Shown here piece by piece: positions 9,275-17,243 of a DNA stretch of 64,000 bases. The stretch is from Temperatibacter sp965603205. Lineage in GTDB: Bacteria > Pseudomonadota > Alphaproteobacteria > Sphingomonadales > Kordiimonadaceae. The stretch lies in the NCBI GenBank assembly GCA_965603205.1, contig CBFDCC010000002.1, forward strand, positions 239,910 through 303,909, in the 5' to 3' direction. The notes beneath the pieces were generated by a model, which saw nothing but the letters and a program-made list of their open reading frames with translations, searched no databases and was not told the origin of the DNA. The position numbers and the translations under genes are program-made. Numbering within the stretch: position 1 is the stretch's first letter; each line of letters begins with the position of its first letter.

Positions 9275-9290
9275 ATGTAAGCGTTTTCAT
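9275..9290. promoter_or_regulatory. Variant LacI-type operator before the lacI-like gene
   Basis: ATGTAAGCGTTTTCAT matches 14 of 16 bases of the ATGTAAACGTTTACAT operators at 14.1 and 14.4 kb. It lies 39 bp before the chosen start of the LacI-family gene, so autoregulation is likely. Confidence 0.65.
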
Positions 9291-9328
9291 TTATGAAAAC
9301 ATACCAAAATGATCAGGAAAGTATCTTA

Positions 9329-10348
9329 ATGTCTTCGATTTCAATCACACAAGTTGCCAAGCTTGCAGGCGTGTCCATTGCTACAGTATCACGCTGTATA
9401 AACACACCTGATAAAGTACGGGAGGCAACCCGAGATAAAATTCAAAAAGCCATCCAAGAAACAGGATATTCCATGAACACTCTGGCTCAAAACTTTAGAC
9501 GCGGCAAAACTAATATGATCATGGTGGTGCTACCCACTATCGGTGATCCATTTCTTGCCGAAGTCATGAAGGGGCTAACCCAAACAGCCAAAGACAAGGG
9601 GTATTCCTTGATCATCAACGAGAGCCAATTCAACAGCATGTCAGCAGGTGAAATTGGTGCAATGATGATGTCACGCCAAGTTGACGGCATTATATTACTG
9701 GCCTCTATGTCCCCTTTTGGTAATGAGGTTATCTCTAGCCAAACAGATAGGCGCTTACCTATCGTTATTGGATGCGAAGCCATCACCAAGTCACTAGAGG
9801 AACTGCCATCAGTTCATATTGACAATATTGCAGCCGCGCGTGAAGCAACAGACTATTTAATTTCGCAGGGCCATAGAAATATAGCTTTCATGGCTGGGGA
9901 GGAAACATCCCTACTGACCAAAGACCGCGAAAATGGATACCGTGAGGCAATGTTAAATGCACGTATAGCCATTGAAGATGATTGGATTATCAGCGGTGAT
10001 CTGACAATTGCTGGGGCGCGTTCAGCTACAAAGGAATTGCTGTCAAATGATACACGTCCATCTGCTATATTCTGCGCAAATGACGAAATGGCTCTTGGTG
10101 CGCTGCATGAAATTAAAGCAGCGGGTTTGAAGGTGCCAGACGACATCTCTGTGATGGGATTTGATAATTCACGCTACGCAGAAGTCAGCGACCCTCCACT
10201 GACGACAGTTGCACAGCCCGGTAGGGAAATTGGGGTTCGGACTGCGCTAAGAATGATAAAGGCTATCACGAGCAAGTTAGAAAACAGCTCTAAGCCAGAA
10301 ATAATTCCTCATCAATTGATTATCCGCAATTCAGTTGGCAAAGCTTAA
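9329..10348 (+). CDS. LacI-family sugar-responsive transcriptional regulator
   Basis: Repressor of the LacI/GalR family, 339 residues. The N-terminal HTH and hinge are SITQVAKLAGVSIATVSRCIN; then comes a periplasmic-binding-protein-like ligand domain with VDGIILLAS, HIDNIAAAREATDYLISQGH and SAIFCANDEMALGAL, and it ends near PHQLIIRNSVGKA. I chose the ATG at 9,329 because the HTH begins three codons later and AGGAAAG lies upstream; an in-frame ATG at 9,293 would add 12 unlikely residues. The matching 16-bp palindromes in the 14-kb divergent region and a variant before this gene make it the probable repressor of the xylose/TonB cluster. The inducer is unknown; xylose or a xyloside is the simplest guess. 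Confidence 0.92.
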   Translation: MSSISITQVAKLAGVSIATVSRCINTPDKVREATRDKIQKAIQETGYSMNTLAQNFRRGKTNMIMVVLPTIGDPFLAEVMKGLTQTAKDKGYSLIINESQFNSMSAGEIGAMMMSRQVDGIILLASMSPFGNEVISSQTDRRLPIVIGCEAITKSLEELPSVHIDNIAAAREATDYLISQGHRNIAFMAGEETSLLTKDRENGYREAMLNARIAIEDDWIISGDLTIAGARSATKELLSNDTRPSAIFCANDEMALGALHEIKAAGLKVPDDISVMGFDNSRYAEVSDPPLTTVAQPGREIGVRTALRMIKAITSKLENSSKPEIIPHQLIIRNSVGKA

Positions 10349-10360
10349 ATGCCTTACTAA

Positions 10361-10407
10361 AAAGCCCCGTATCAGTACTCACTGAGACAGGGCTTTAAGT
10401 ATTTTTT
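10361..10407. terminator. Bidirectional terminator between lacI-like and MFS genes
   Basis: Stem AAAGCCC / GGGCTTT with inner pairing TCAGT / ACTGA, followed on the plus strand by ATTTTTTAT and preceded by AAAA (a T-run for the minus strand). Located between convergent genes. Confidence 0.75.
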
Positions 10408-10421
10408 ATAAGCAGCCTATA

Positions 10422-11744
10422 TTACTCTGAAGGTTCGACAACCGCTTCAGATGAGCTTGCTTTGTTGCGACTATCATAAATCCAAATTGCCCCAAATATC
10501 ACAAGTAATCCTAAGGGTATATAGGCCACTGTTTCAAAAGACACAGACGCAGCCATCCCTTCAATTTCAGTTAGTGCGTCACCTTTAAGCGCCAGCAATT
10601 GATCTTTGCCGCCTGCAAAATCTATTTTTGCTTTATCATAAATACCACCAAGCATAGGCAGTACAAAATAGATGGAGAGCGCACCCGCCGAACCAATAAG
10701 ACCAATCAGCCATGAACCGCCATTAGGATAGCGCTCTGCAATGCTCGCCAACATCGTTGGCCACATGAAGCAAACTCCCGCACCCCACGCAGTTGCCGCA
10801 ATCATTGCCAAAACGGGACCATCCGCAATTGAAAGCAAATATAAGCCACCCGCTGCAAGCAAACTGGACACCCAAAGAAGCCCCGGATTGGATAAGCGAT
10901 GTGCAATTGGTCCTGCAAAATGGCGCATAACAAACATTAAACCGCTTACATAAACCATCAATAGAATGCCGCGAAATCCAACTTTTTGAGTGAGAGCGAT
11001 ATCAACCCACTGTCCCGGCGCTAACTCGGCCGCGGCCGTTAAGAACATGGCGCCAAACCAAAGTAGAAAACTAGGGCGGCGGACGATCTCTAGCATCATA
11101 TCTTTCATACTGATGCCATTCTCTGCGCGTTCTGTTTTGGGGAAAGTAGTATTCATAAGCATATACATAAAGACCAGCGCTGATATAATCGGCAAACTTA
11201 AAGCTATTTTCCAGCTAACACCATAGTAAGATAGGGCGACACCGGCCAACCCGCCCGCAATCATGCCGCCAGGGAACCAAGCGTGTAACACATTCAGACG
11301 GTGTGTTTTATCTTCTGGATATAATGCTGTTGTCATGGGGTTTATAGTGCCTTCAATACAGCCCCAGCTTACCCCACACAACAACATTCCTGCCCATATA
11401 TATGGGAATGCATTTCCCCCGCCTGATAGGTCTTGTGATAGAACAATTAAAAGCGTGCCGCCTATTGTTGTTAATGATGCGACAATAAGCGTGCGTTTCA
11501 TTCCAATCACATCTAACAAAGGGCTAACCACAAACAATGTAATAGCAAAACCTAAAAAAGAGACACCAAGTGCCTGAGCTATCAATGTGGCCGACTGCGT
11601 CATATCTATTGGGTCTAATATGGTGGTTTTAATATCGCCCGCGACGGTCGCCCGTAAGGCATTTGCCATAGACGCCGTAAAGAGGGCTAAAACCCCAATC
11701 CAAAATAACTTACTTTTATTTATCTCTGTCCCTTGTTGTGACAT
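10422..11744 (-). CDS. MFS sugar permease
   Basis: Major facilitator superfamily permease of 440 residues with about 12 membrane segments, in the style of the fucose/glucose-galactose proton symporter group. Visible features include the cytoplasmic loop after TM2 (VSPLLDVIGMKRTLIVAS), a charged central loop (PKTERAENGISMKDM) and a charged C-terminal tail. It is the third gene of a minus-strand set (oxidoreductase, isomerase, permease), 49 bp after the isomerase and behind a GGGAGCAG ribosome site. The set is divergent from the TonB receptor across LacI-type operators, so the permease probably moves the sugar delivered to the periplasm into the cytoplasm. Exact substrate not determinable. Confidence 0.88.
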   Translation of the reverse strand: MSQQGTEINKSKLFWIGVLALFTASMANALRATVAGDIKTTILDPIDMTQSATLIAQALGVSFLGFAITLFVVSPLLDVIGMKRTLIVASLTTIGGTLLIVLSQDLSGGGNAFPYIWAGMLLCGVSWGCIEGTINPMTTALYPEDKTHRLNVLHAWFPGGMIAGGLAGVALSYYGVSWKIALSLPIISALVFMYMLMNTTFPKTERAENGISMKDMMLEIVRRPSFLLWFGAMFLTAAAELAPGQWVDIALTQKVGFRGILLMVYVSGLMFVMRHFAGPIAHRLSNPGLLWVSSLLAAGGLYLLSIADGPVLAMIAATAWGAGVCFMWPTMLASIAERYPNGGSWLIGLIGSAGALSIYFVLPMLGGIYDKAKIDFAGGKDQLLALKGDALTEIEGMAASVSFETVAYIPLGLLVIFGAIWIYDSRNKASSSEAVVEPSE

Positions 11745-11793
11745 TGTCTGCTCCCACCTGTTGATCTTAAATTACCACCCACTCAAAACTGGT

Positions 11794-12852
11794 TTACTCT
11801 AATCCTAAAATCCGTCTATTCATGGCTGCATCAGCGCCGCCGCCTGCAAAATCATCAAAAGCATATTCCGATGGACGAATGATATGATCGGCTACAAATT
11901 TAGCCCCTTCACGCGCGCCATCTTCTGGGTGCTTCATACAGCATTCCCATTCAACAACAGCCCAACCATCAAACCCATATTGCGTTAACTTGCTGAAGAT
12001 TGATTTGAAATCAATTTGACCATCGCCTAATGAACGGAAACGTCCAGGGCGGTCAATCCAGTCCTGATACCCCCCATAAACCCCAGAGCGCCCATTTGGA
12101 TTAAATTCAGCGTCTTTGACGTGAAACATCTTAATGCGTTCATGGTAAATATCGATGAATTGCAAATAATCAAGCTGCTGTAAGATATAATGGCTAGGAT
12201 CATAGAGAATATGACAGGCGTCGTGATTACCCGTAGCCTCTAAGAAGCGCTCAAAAGTAATACCATCATGCAAGTCTTCACCAGGATGGATCTCATAACA
12301 TAAATCAACACCAGCATCTTTATAGGCATCTAATATGGGCAACCAACGCTTTGCTAGCTCCTCAAAACCTTGTTCAACTAATCCTGCTGGACGCTGCGGC
12401 CAAGGATACATTGTTGGCCATAAAAGAGCGCCTGAAAATGTGACATGCGCCTTTAGGCCTAGACGCTCACTGGCCTTCGCAGCCTTAATCACTTGGTCGA
12501 TAGCCCACGCAGTACGGTCATCTGGCTTACCGTGAAGATAAGCCGGCGCAAATGCGTCAAAGGATTCATTATACGCTGGATGAACCGCAACTAACTGTCC
12601 CTGCAAATGGGTTGAAAGCTCGGTAATCTCAACGCCAGCCTCAGCGCAGATACCTTTGCGTTCATCGCAGTAATCTTGACTGGCCGCTGCGAGATCAAGA
12701 TCAAAAATATGGGGTGCCGTAGGTAATTGAACGCCTTTATAACCAATAGAAGCTGCCCATTTGGTGATATTTTCCAAACTATCGAATGGTGCCTTATCTT
12801 GCAAAAATTGCGCAAGGAATAGAGCTGGCCCTTTAATCTGTTTCATCGTCAT
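11794..12852 (-). CDS. Sugar phosphate isomerase/epimerase (AP-endonuclease-2 TIM barrel)
   Basis: 352 residues of the xylose-isomerase-like TIM-barrel superfamily. Motifs consistent with metal-binding strands are CYEIHPGEDLHDG, YDPSHYILQQLDYLQFI, MFHVKDAEFNPNGR and VVEWECCMKHPEDGA, giving the usual Glu-Asp/His-His-Glu set. The gene ends 49 bp before the permease and starts 4 bp after the stop of the Gfo/Idh/MocA gene, so they are translationally close. Pairs of this enzyme type with Gfo/Idh/MocA proteins commonly oxidise and isomerise keto-sugars or inositols, or cleave 3-keto-glycosides. Two starts are possible (ATG 12,852 or ATG two codons later), with AAGGGT just upstream. Confidence 0.9.
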   Translation of the reverse strand: MTMKQIKGPALFLAQFLQDKAPFDSLENITKWAASIGYKGVQLPTAPHIFDLDLAAASQDYCDERKGICAEAGVEITELSTHLQGQLVAVHPAYNESFDAFAPAYLHGKPDDRTAWAIDQVIKAAKASERLGLKAHVTFSGALLWPTMYPWPQRPAGLVEQGFEELAKRWLPILDAYKDAGVDLCYEIHPGEDLHDGITFERFLEATGNHDACHILYDPSHYILQQLDYLQFIDIYHERIKMFHVKDAEFNPNGRSGVYGGYQDWIDRPGRFRSLGDGQIDFKSIFSKLTQYGFDGWAVVEWECCMKHPEDGAREGAKFVADHIIRPSEYAFDDFAGGGADAAMNRRILGLE

Positions 12853-12856
12853 ACCC

Positions 12857-14008
12857 TTATACCTTTATCTTTGTCCACTGACTGCCTTCATTCGAACTCT
12901 TCACAATGGCATCAATAAATGCCATGCCTCTGACCCCATGTTTAATGCCGGGAACACCTGTTGCTTTTTTCTGTTCCCCTACAAGTATAGCCCTTGCAAA
13001 GTCACGGTATAAATTAGCAAAAGCTTCTAGGTAGCCTTCAGGGTGCCCTGCGGGTGTGCGGCACATATTCGCCGCCACTTCACACAGGCCTATATTGCCA
13101 GAACCCGCTACGTAGGTTTGCTTGGGTTGATCCAGCCATTTCATAGTGAGACAATTTGCATCCTCTTGCTGCCATTCCAGGCCACCTTTTTCACCGTAAA
13201 CACGTATTTTGATATTATTGTCTTCGCCAGCACATACTTGACTCGCCATCAGTACGCCTGTTGCGCCATTTTCAAAACGCAATAAGGCAGCACCATCATC
13301 ATCTAGGCGTCGACCCTCCACAAAGGTTGATAATTCTGAGCACAGTTCTGTCACCTTCAGACAAGATACAAATTCTGCCATGTTATGGGCGTGAGTCCCT
13401 ATATCCCCCATACAGCCACTCATGCCTGATTTTTTTGGGTCTGTGCGCCATGCAGCCTGTTTACTACCACTGCCTTCTTCATCTTTTGAAAGCCAGCCCT
13501 GAGGATACTCCACATAAACCTTGCGTATTTTACCAATTGCACCTGATTCCACCATATGACGTGCCTGCCAAATCATTGGATAACCCAAATAAGTATGTGT
13601 TAGACCAAAAAGCAGACCTGTCTTTTCTACAAGGAGATCAAGCTTGCGCGCCTCATCCGATGTAGCCGTCGCGGGCTTATCGCTTATTACATGAAAACCA
13701 GCCTCCAGCGCGGCAACAGCAATTGGGTAATGCATATGATTAGGGGTAACGATTGAGACAAAGTCCATACGCTCATCAATGGGTAATTTGGCTTCCCCGA
13801 TTATCATATCGTTATAAGAAGCATATAATCTATCTTCGGATATCCCCAGTTTGTTACCGGTTTCCTTCGTATTATTAAAATCACTACTAAAGGAACCACA
13901 AACCAGTTCAACTTGACCGTCAAGCGCAGCTGCTAGCCTGTGCACCTCTCCGATAAAGGCGCCCTGACCGCCGCCAACCATACCCATTTTAACTTTTTTA
14001 AGTCCCAT
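12857..14008 (-). CDS. Gfo/Idh/MocA-family sugar oxidoreductase
   Basis: NAD(P)-dependent oxidoreductase, 383 residues from the start chosen here (the longer frame begins at 14,050). The start at 14,008 is preferred because AAGGAC lies 8 bases upstream and the Rossmann motif MGMVGGGQGAFIGEVHR follows directly. The family signature appears as ISDKPATATSDEA (usual EKP as DKP), and later as the C-terminal substrate domain with GDIGTHAHNMAEFV. It leads a three-gene minus-strand unit with the isomerase and permease, whose promoter must lie between 14,008 and the operator at 14,113. Likely oxidises a sugar or glycoside hydroxyl to a keto group; substrate unknown. Confidence 0.9.
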   Translation of the reverse strand: MGLKKVKMGMVGGGQGAFIGEVHRLAAALDGQVELVCGSFSSDFNNTKETGNKLGISEDRLYASYNDMIIGEAKLPIDERMDFVSIVTPNHMHYPIAVAALEAGFHVISDKPATATSDEARKLDLLVEKTGLLFGLTHTYLGYPMIWQARHMVESGAIGKIRKVYVEYPQGWLSKDEEGSGSKQAAWRTDPKKSGMSGCMGDIGTHAHNMAEFVSCLKVTELCSELSTFVEGRRLDDDGAALLRFENGATGVLMASQVCAGEDNNIKIRVYGEKGGLEWQQEDANCLTMKWLDQPKQTYVAGSGNIGLCEVAANMCRTPAGHPEGYLEAFANLYRDFARAILVGEQKKATGVPGIKHGVRGMAFIDAIVKSSNEGSQWTKIKV

Positions 14009-14112
14009 ATTCCAAGTCCTTATCCCTAGGCCTACTTCGTCTGAATGCAATTACTTGAAATTCAGTAAATCATTATTCATCAACTATTGCACCTATGAAT
14101 TGCCGTGACGGT

Positions 14113-14128
14113 ATGTAAACGTTTACAT
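14113..14128. promoter_or_regulatory. LacI-type operator O1
   Basis: Perfect palindrome ATGTAAACGTTTACAT, 105 bp before the oxidoreductase start on the minus strand, suited to repress that unit. Confidence 0.85.
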
Positions 14129-14403
14129 AATGTCAAGCTATATTTAGATCAAATATTGCCATAGTAAGCTCATCGCATATAATATAATTCAGAATATGGC
14201 TATTTCCTCAAAACCAAGATCAAAGACATCAAAATTATTGATATTTCGATTCGCAGTAATGCATATATTACAGTATTATTTTTCAATATTTCACCTATTT
14301 TACATCCTACCTATAAAATTAATACTGTCTTAACCATACTATAACAGCATGATATAATTACTATTTTAAGTTATTTAGCGATATTTTTAATAATACCTTG
14401 CTA

Positions 14404-14419
14404 ATGTAAACGTTTACAT
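14404..14419. promoter_or_regulatory. LacI-type operator O2
   Basis: Perfect palindrome ATGTAAACGTTTACAT, identical to O1, 216 bp before the TonB receptor start. Its centre is 36 bp from that of O3. Confidence 0.85.
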
Positions 14420-14440
14420 GTATCTGTTGGTTACGGCAAG

Positions 14441-14454
14441 TGTAAACGTTTACA
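14441..14454. promoter_or_regulatory. LacI-type operator O3
   Basis: TGTAAACGTTTACA, the same core as O1 and O2. O2 and O3 are spaced about 36 bp centre to centre, so they may be bound by repressor on nearly the same helix face, or loop with O1 about 300 bp away. Confidence 0.85.
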
Positions 14455-14634
14455 TAATTTAATGTTTATTTGTCGAGCGACTGTGGGAAGGCGCGAAATG
14501 TAAGGACGAATATTGTGATGGGATGTTTCAAATGTAGGAATGCCACTCGCTAACCGTCTTAGAGAAGTCGTAGTGAGCAAGGTATTTCACCATCCCACAT
14601 GTTTAAGGGAAACATATAACTGGAGGGAAGAATT

Positions 14635-17091
14635 ATGATACATTCTACCAGAATTAGAAATCTACTATTAGGCGGCACAGCACTTTTGTCTGCCCTATCA
14701 GGAAGTTCTGTTCAAGCACAAGAAGAAGAGAGCTTTGCGCTTGAAGAGATTTTAGTTACGGCGCGTAAGCGTTCGGAGAATTTGCAAGACGTACCAGATT
14801 CAATCGTTGCGATTTCAGCCAGTACAGTTGAGCGTGCAAATATTACGGAAGCACGCGACGTTGTTGGACGAATTCCTAACGTTTCTATCGTTGAATCACT
14901 TAGCCCAACATCAACATATCTGATTGTACGTGGCATCGCCTCACAGCGTAACACAGAACCATCAGTTGCTGTCATCATTGATGGCGTGCAGGTTGGTAGT
15001 GCATCAGAGGTTTCACAATCATTTTATGATGTTGAACAGATTGAAGTACTAAAGGGTCCTCAGGGCGCTTTATATGGTCGTAACGCCATCGGTGGTGCAA
15101 TGATCGTAACATCCAAAAAGCCTAGCAATGAATTCATGGGCAAACTAAATGCAGGCATTGGTGACAATGGCTGGTATGAAGTTGGTGGTTATGTTTCAGG
15201 ACCAATTACCGATAATTTGTTCTTCCGCGTTGCTGGCAGTAACAAGTCTTGGGATGGTGCTATTGAAAACCATTTCCTCACACGCCAGTTTAATCGTGTT
15301 GAAAAAGACGTATCCAACGAAAAAGCTGAAAAGTCTTACATGGATTTCGTCCATAACAAAGATTTCCGTGCTCAACTACTTTGGGAGCCATCAGAAGATA
15401 CATCTGTTGATCTGCGTTATGCCAAAAATGACCTTGAATCAGGTGCAATGTGGTATCGCAACATCTACCGTATGGAAAGCGATCCAATGGAAACATATGA
15501 GTTTCCTGTAAACTCAAATGGTAATCCGACTGCGTTCCGTACTATTCAAACGACAGCACTGAAAATTGATCATCAGTTTGACGATATATCATTTTCATCT
15601 ATCACAAACCACACTGACGCATCTGAGCGTTACGGTGTAGCCGGCGAAGTGCGCGGTCATGACCGTACAGCCAACGTTTGGTTCTTCACACAACCTTTCG
15701 TTCAAGGCATGATGAATAACCTTGATAACCAAGTTGATATTGATTTCTTCAATGCCAACTTGGGTGCAAACCTAGGGGGAAATTTTGTTGGTAGTGATCA
15801 ATATTATGATATTGAAACATTATCACAAGAATTCCGTTTCACATCTGATGATAGCGGCGACCTACGTTGGGTTGCTGGTGCTTATTTCCTAAAAACTGAT
15901 CGCACAGATACTATTCGTGCTACTTGGGAAACACCAAATGGTGATGCATTTAACTGCCCAGGTAATGGTGCAACAAACTTTGCTTGTAATGGTCTTCTTT
16001 TCTCTACACAGAACAAACAAGATAACAAAGCATATGCTGCATTCTTCAGTGTCGATTATGACATCTCTGAAAAGCTAACTTTAACAGCTGCTGGTCGTTA
16101 CGATATCGATAAACGTCAAGTTACGCGTATTGATGGCCCTACTGTTGATACAATGGGCGCAGGCATTGGTAACTGTGATTCCGTTGCTGACCCTGACAAC
16201 TGTTCAGCGACAGGTTCTAAGATCGATGATACATTTAAGGCCTTCCAACCGAAGGTATCACTAGCCTATAAAGCATCTGAAGATATGACTATTTATGCAA
16301 CATATGCAAAAGGCTTCCGTAGTGGTGGTTTCAATGCTTCTGGTGCGCTACTAACTGATGTTTATGATAAAGAGACATTAGATAGTTTTGAGGTAGGTGC
16401 GAAAAACACACTCCTTGATGGACGTATACGCACAAGCTTTGCTGCTTTCTATGAAAAACTGCACGATAGTCAGCAGTTTGAGTTTGACGGAAACATCTTT
16501 GTACAGTCTTTGTATAATATTCCAGAAAGCAACATCAAAGGTCTAGAGGGTAGCATCGATTTCGCTATCACTGAGAACCTACTACTTAATGCAGCATTTG
16601 GTATCATGGATTCAAAAGTCACTGATTTCGATGATGACATCCATACTAAAATGCTACACGAGCTAAACACACGTATGACAAATACTGTGAAGTTCCGTCC
16701 ACTAACTCAGGCTGCTTTTGATAATGGCCTAGAGGGCGGCAAACTTCCAATGTTTGCTCATAAAACAGTTAATATCGGTCTAGAGCACAGACTACCACTT
16801 TCTGGTGATCGCGCGCTGACAACCCGTATAGATTATAACTATATGGGTGATAGAAACTGGTGGCTTGATGGACAAGATGTTCAAAAGAACGTTAGCCTTA
16901 TAAACGCTAGTATTGGTTTTGAAATCGCTGAAAATGCTGAACTGTTACTATGGTGTAAGAACTGTATGAACAAAGTATATGATGGTGAGTATTCACCAGC
17001 CGAGAAAGAATTATTCGGTGGCGCTATGAAAGAGATCGGTTACCAAGCCCGTCTACGTACATTCGGCATAAAAATGAACTATCGTTTCTAA
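14635..17091 (+). CDS. TonB-dependent outer-membrane receptor
   Basis: 818-residue TonB-dependent receptor for active uptake across the outer membrane. A signal peptide (about 28 residues, ending SGSSVQAQ) is followed by a TonB-box-like stretch EEILVTARKRSENLQDVP, a plug domain (VVGRIPNVSIVE, YLIVRGI, VLKGPQGALYGRNAIGGA), a 22-strand barrel, and the terminal FGIKMNYRF ending in the aromatic residue used for assembly. There is no N-terminal STN signalling domain, so no sigma/anti-sigma cascade is expected; control is more likely by the LacI-type operators upstream. Position before xylulokinase and xylose isomerase suggests a xylose-containing oligosaccharide or glycoside as ligand. Confidence 0.94.
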   Translation: MIHSTRIRNLLLGGTALLSALSGSSVQAQEEESFALEEILVTARKRSENLQDVPDSIVAISASTVERANITEARDVVGRIPNVSIVESLSPTSTYLIVRGIASQRNTEPSVAVIIDGVQVGSASEVSQSFYDVEQIEVLKGPQGALYGRNAIGGAMIVTSKKPSNEFMGKLNAGIGDNGWYEVGGYVSGPITDNLFFRVAGSNKSWDGAIENHFLTRQFNRVEKDVSNEKAEKSYMDFVHNKDFRAQLLWEPSEDTSVDLRYAKNDLESGAMWYRNIYRMESDPMETYEFPVNSNGNPTAFRTIQTTALKIDHQFDDISFSSITNHTDASERYGVAGEVRGHDRTANVWFFTQPFVQGMMNNLDNQVDIDFFNANLGANLGGNFVGSDQYYDIETLSQEFRFTSDDSGDLRWVAGAYFLKTDRTDTIRATWETPNGDAFNCPGNGATNFACNGLLFSTQNKQDNKAYAAFFSVDYDISEKLTLTAAGRYDIDKRQVTRIDGPTVDTMGAGIGNCDSVADPDNCSATGSKIDDTFKAFQPKVSLAYKASEDMTIYATYAKGFRSGGFNASGALLTDVYDKETLDSFEVGAKNTLLDGRIRTSFAAFYEKLHDSQQFEFDGNIFVQSLYNIPESNIKGLEGSIDFAITENLLLNAAFGIMDSKVTDFDDDIHTKMLHELNTRMTNTVKFRPLTQAAFDNGLEGGKLPMFAHKTVNIGLEHRLPLSGDRALTTRIDYNYMGDRNWWLDGQDVQKNVSLINASIGFEIAENAELLLWCKNCMNKVYDGEYSPAEKELFGGAMKEIGYQARLRTFGIKMNYRF

Positions 17092-17120
17092 TCTATCTCC
17101 CTACTTCCCGAGATAGTCAT

Positions 17121-17145
17121 CCGGATCAGCTACTGGCTGATCCGG
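17121..17145 (+). terminator. Strong hairpin between TonB receptor and xylulokinase genes
   Basis: Perfect 10-bp stem CCGGATCAGC / GCTGATCCGG with loop TACTG, 30 bp past the TonB stop. There is no T-run after it, so it may act as a partial terminator or as a 3' stabiliser that sets receptor and kinase levels apart. Confidence 0.6.
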
Positions 17146-17243
17146 TCCTCTCAAAAATCAAACACTCTTCTTTTTCCTAAGCCTTCACAAATGTGAATGC
17201 TTTGGAAAGTGAAAAGACAAATTCTATAGGTCCAGAGGGTATT

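Larger units (their letters stand above)
14009..14634. promoter_or_regulatory. Divergent control region of the sugar regulon
   Basis: 626 bp, very AT-rich in the middle (14,150-14,400), with no supportable gene. It holds three perfect LacI-type palindromes, one near the minus-strand unit and two near the TonB gene. The start of the TonB gene is preceded by a GGAGGGAAG ribosome site. Confidence 0.75.

Noticed and set aside
17184..17197. TTCACAAATGTGAA palindrome before xylB, CRP-like in look
   Set aside because: Lies downstream of the hairpin with no promoter seen; no further copies near other promoters; could be chance.
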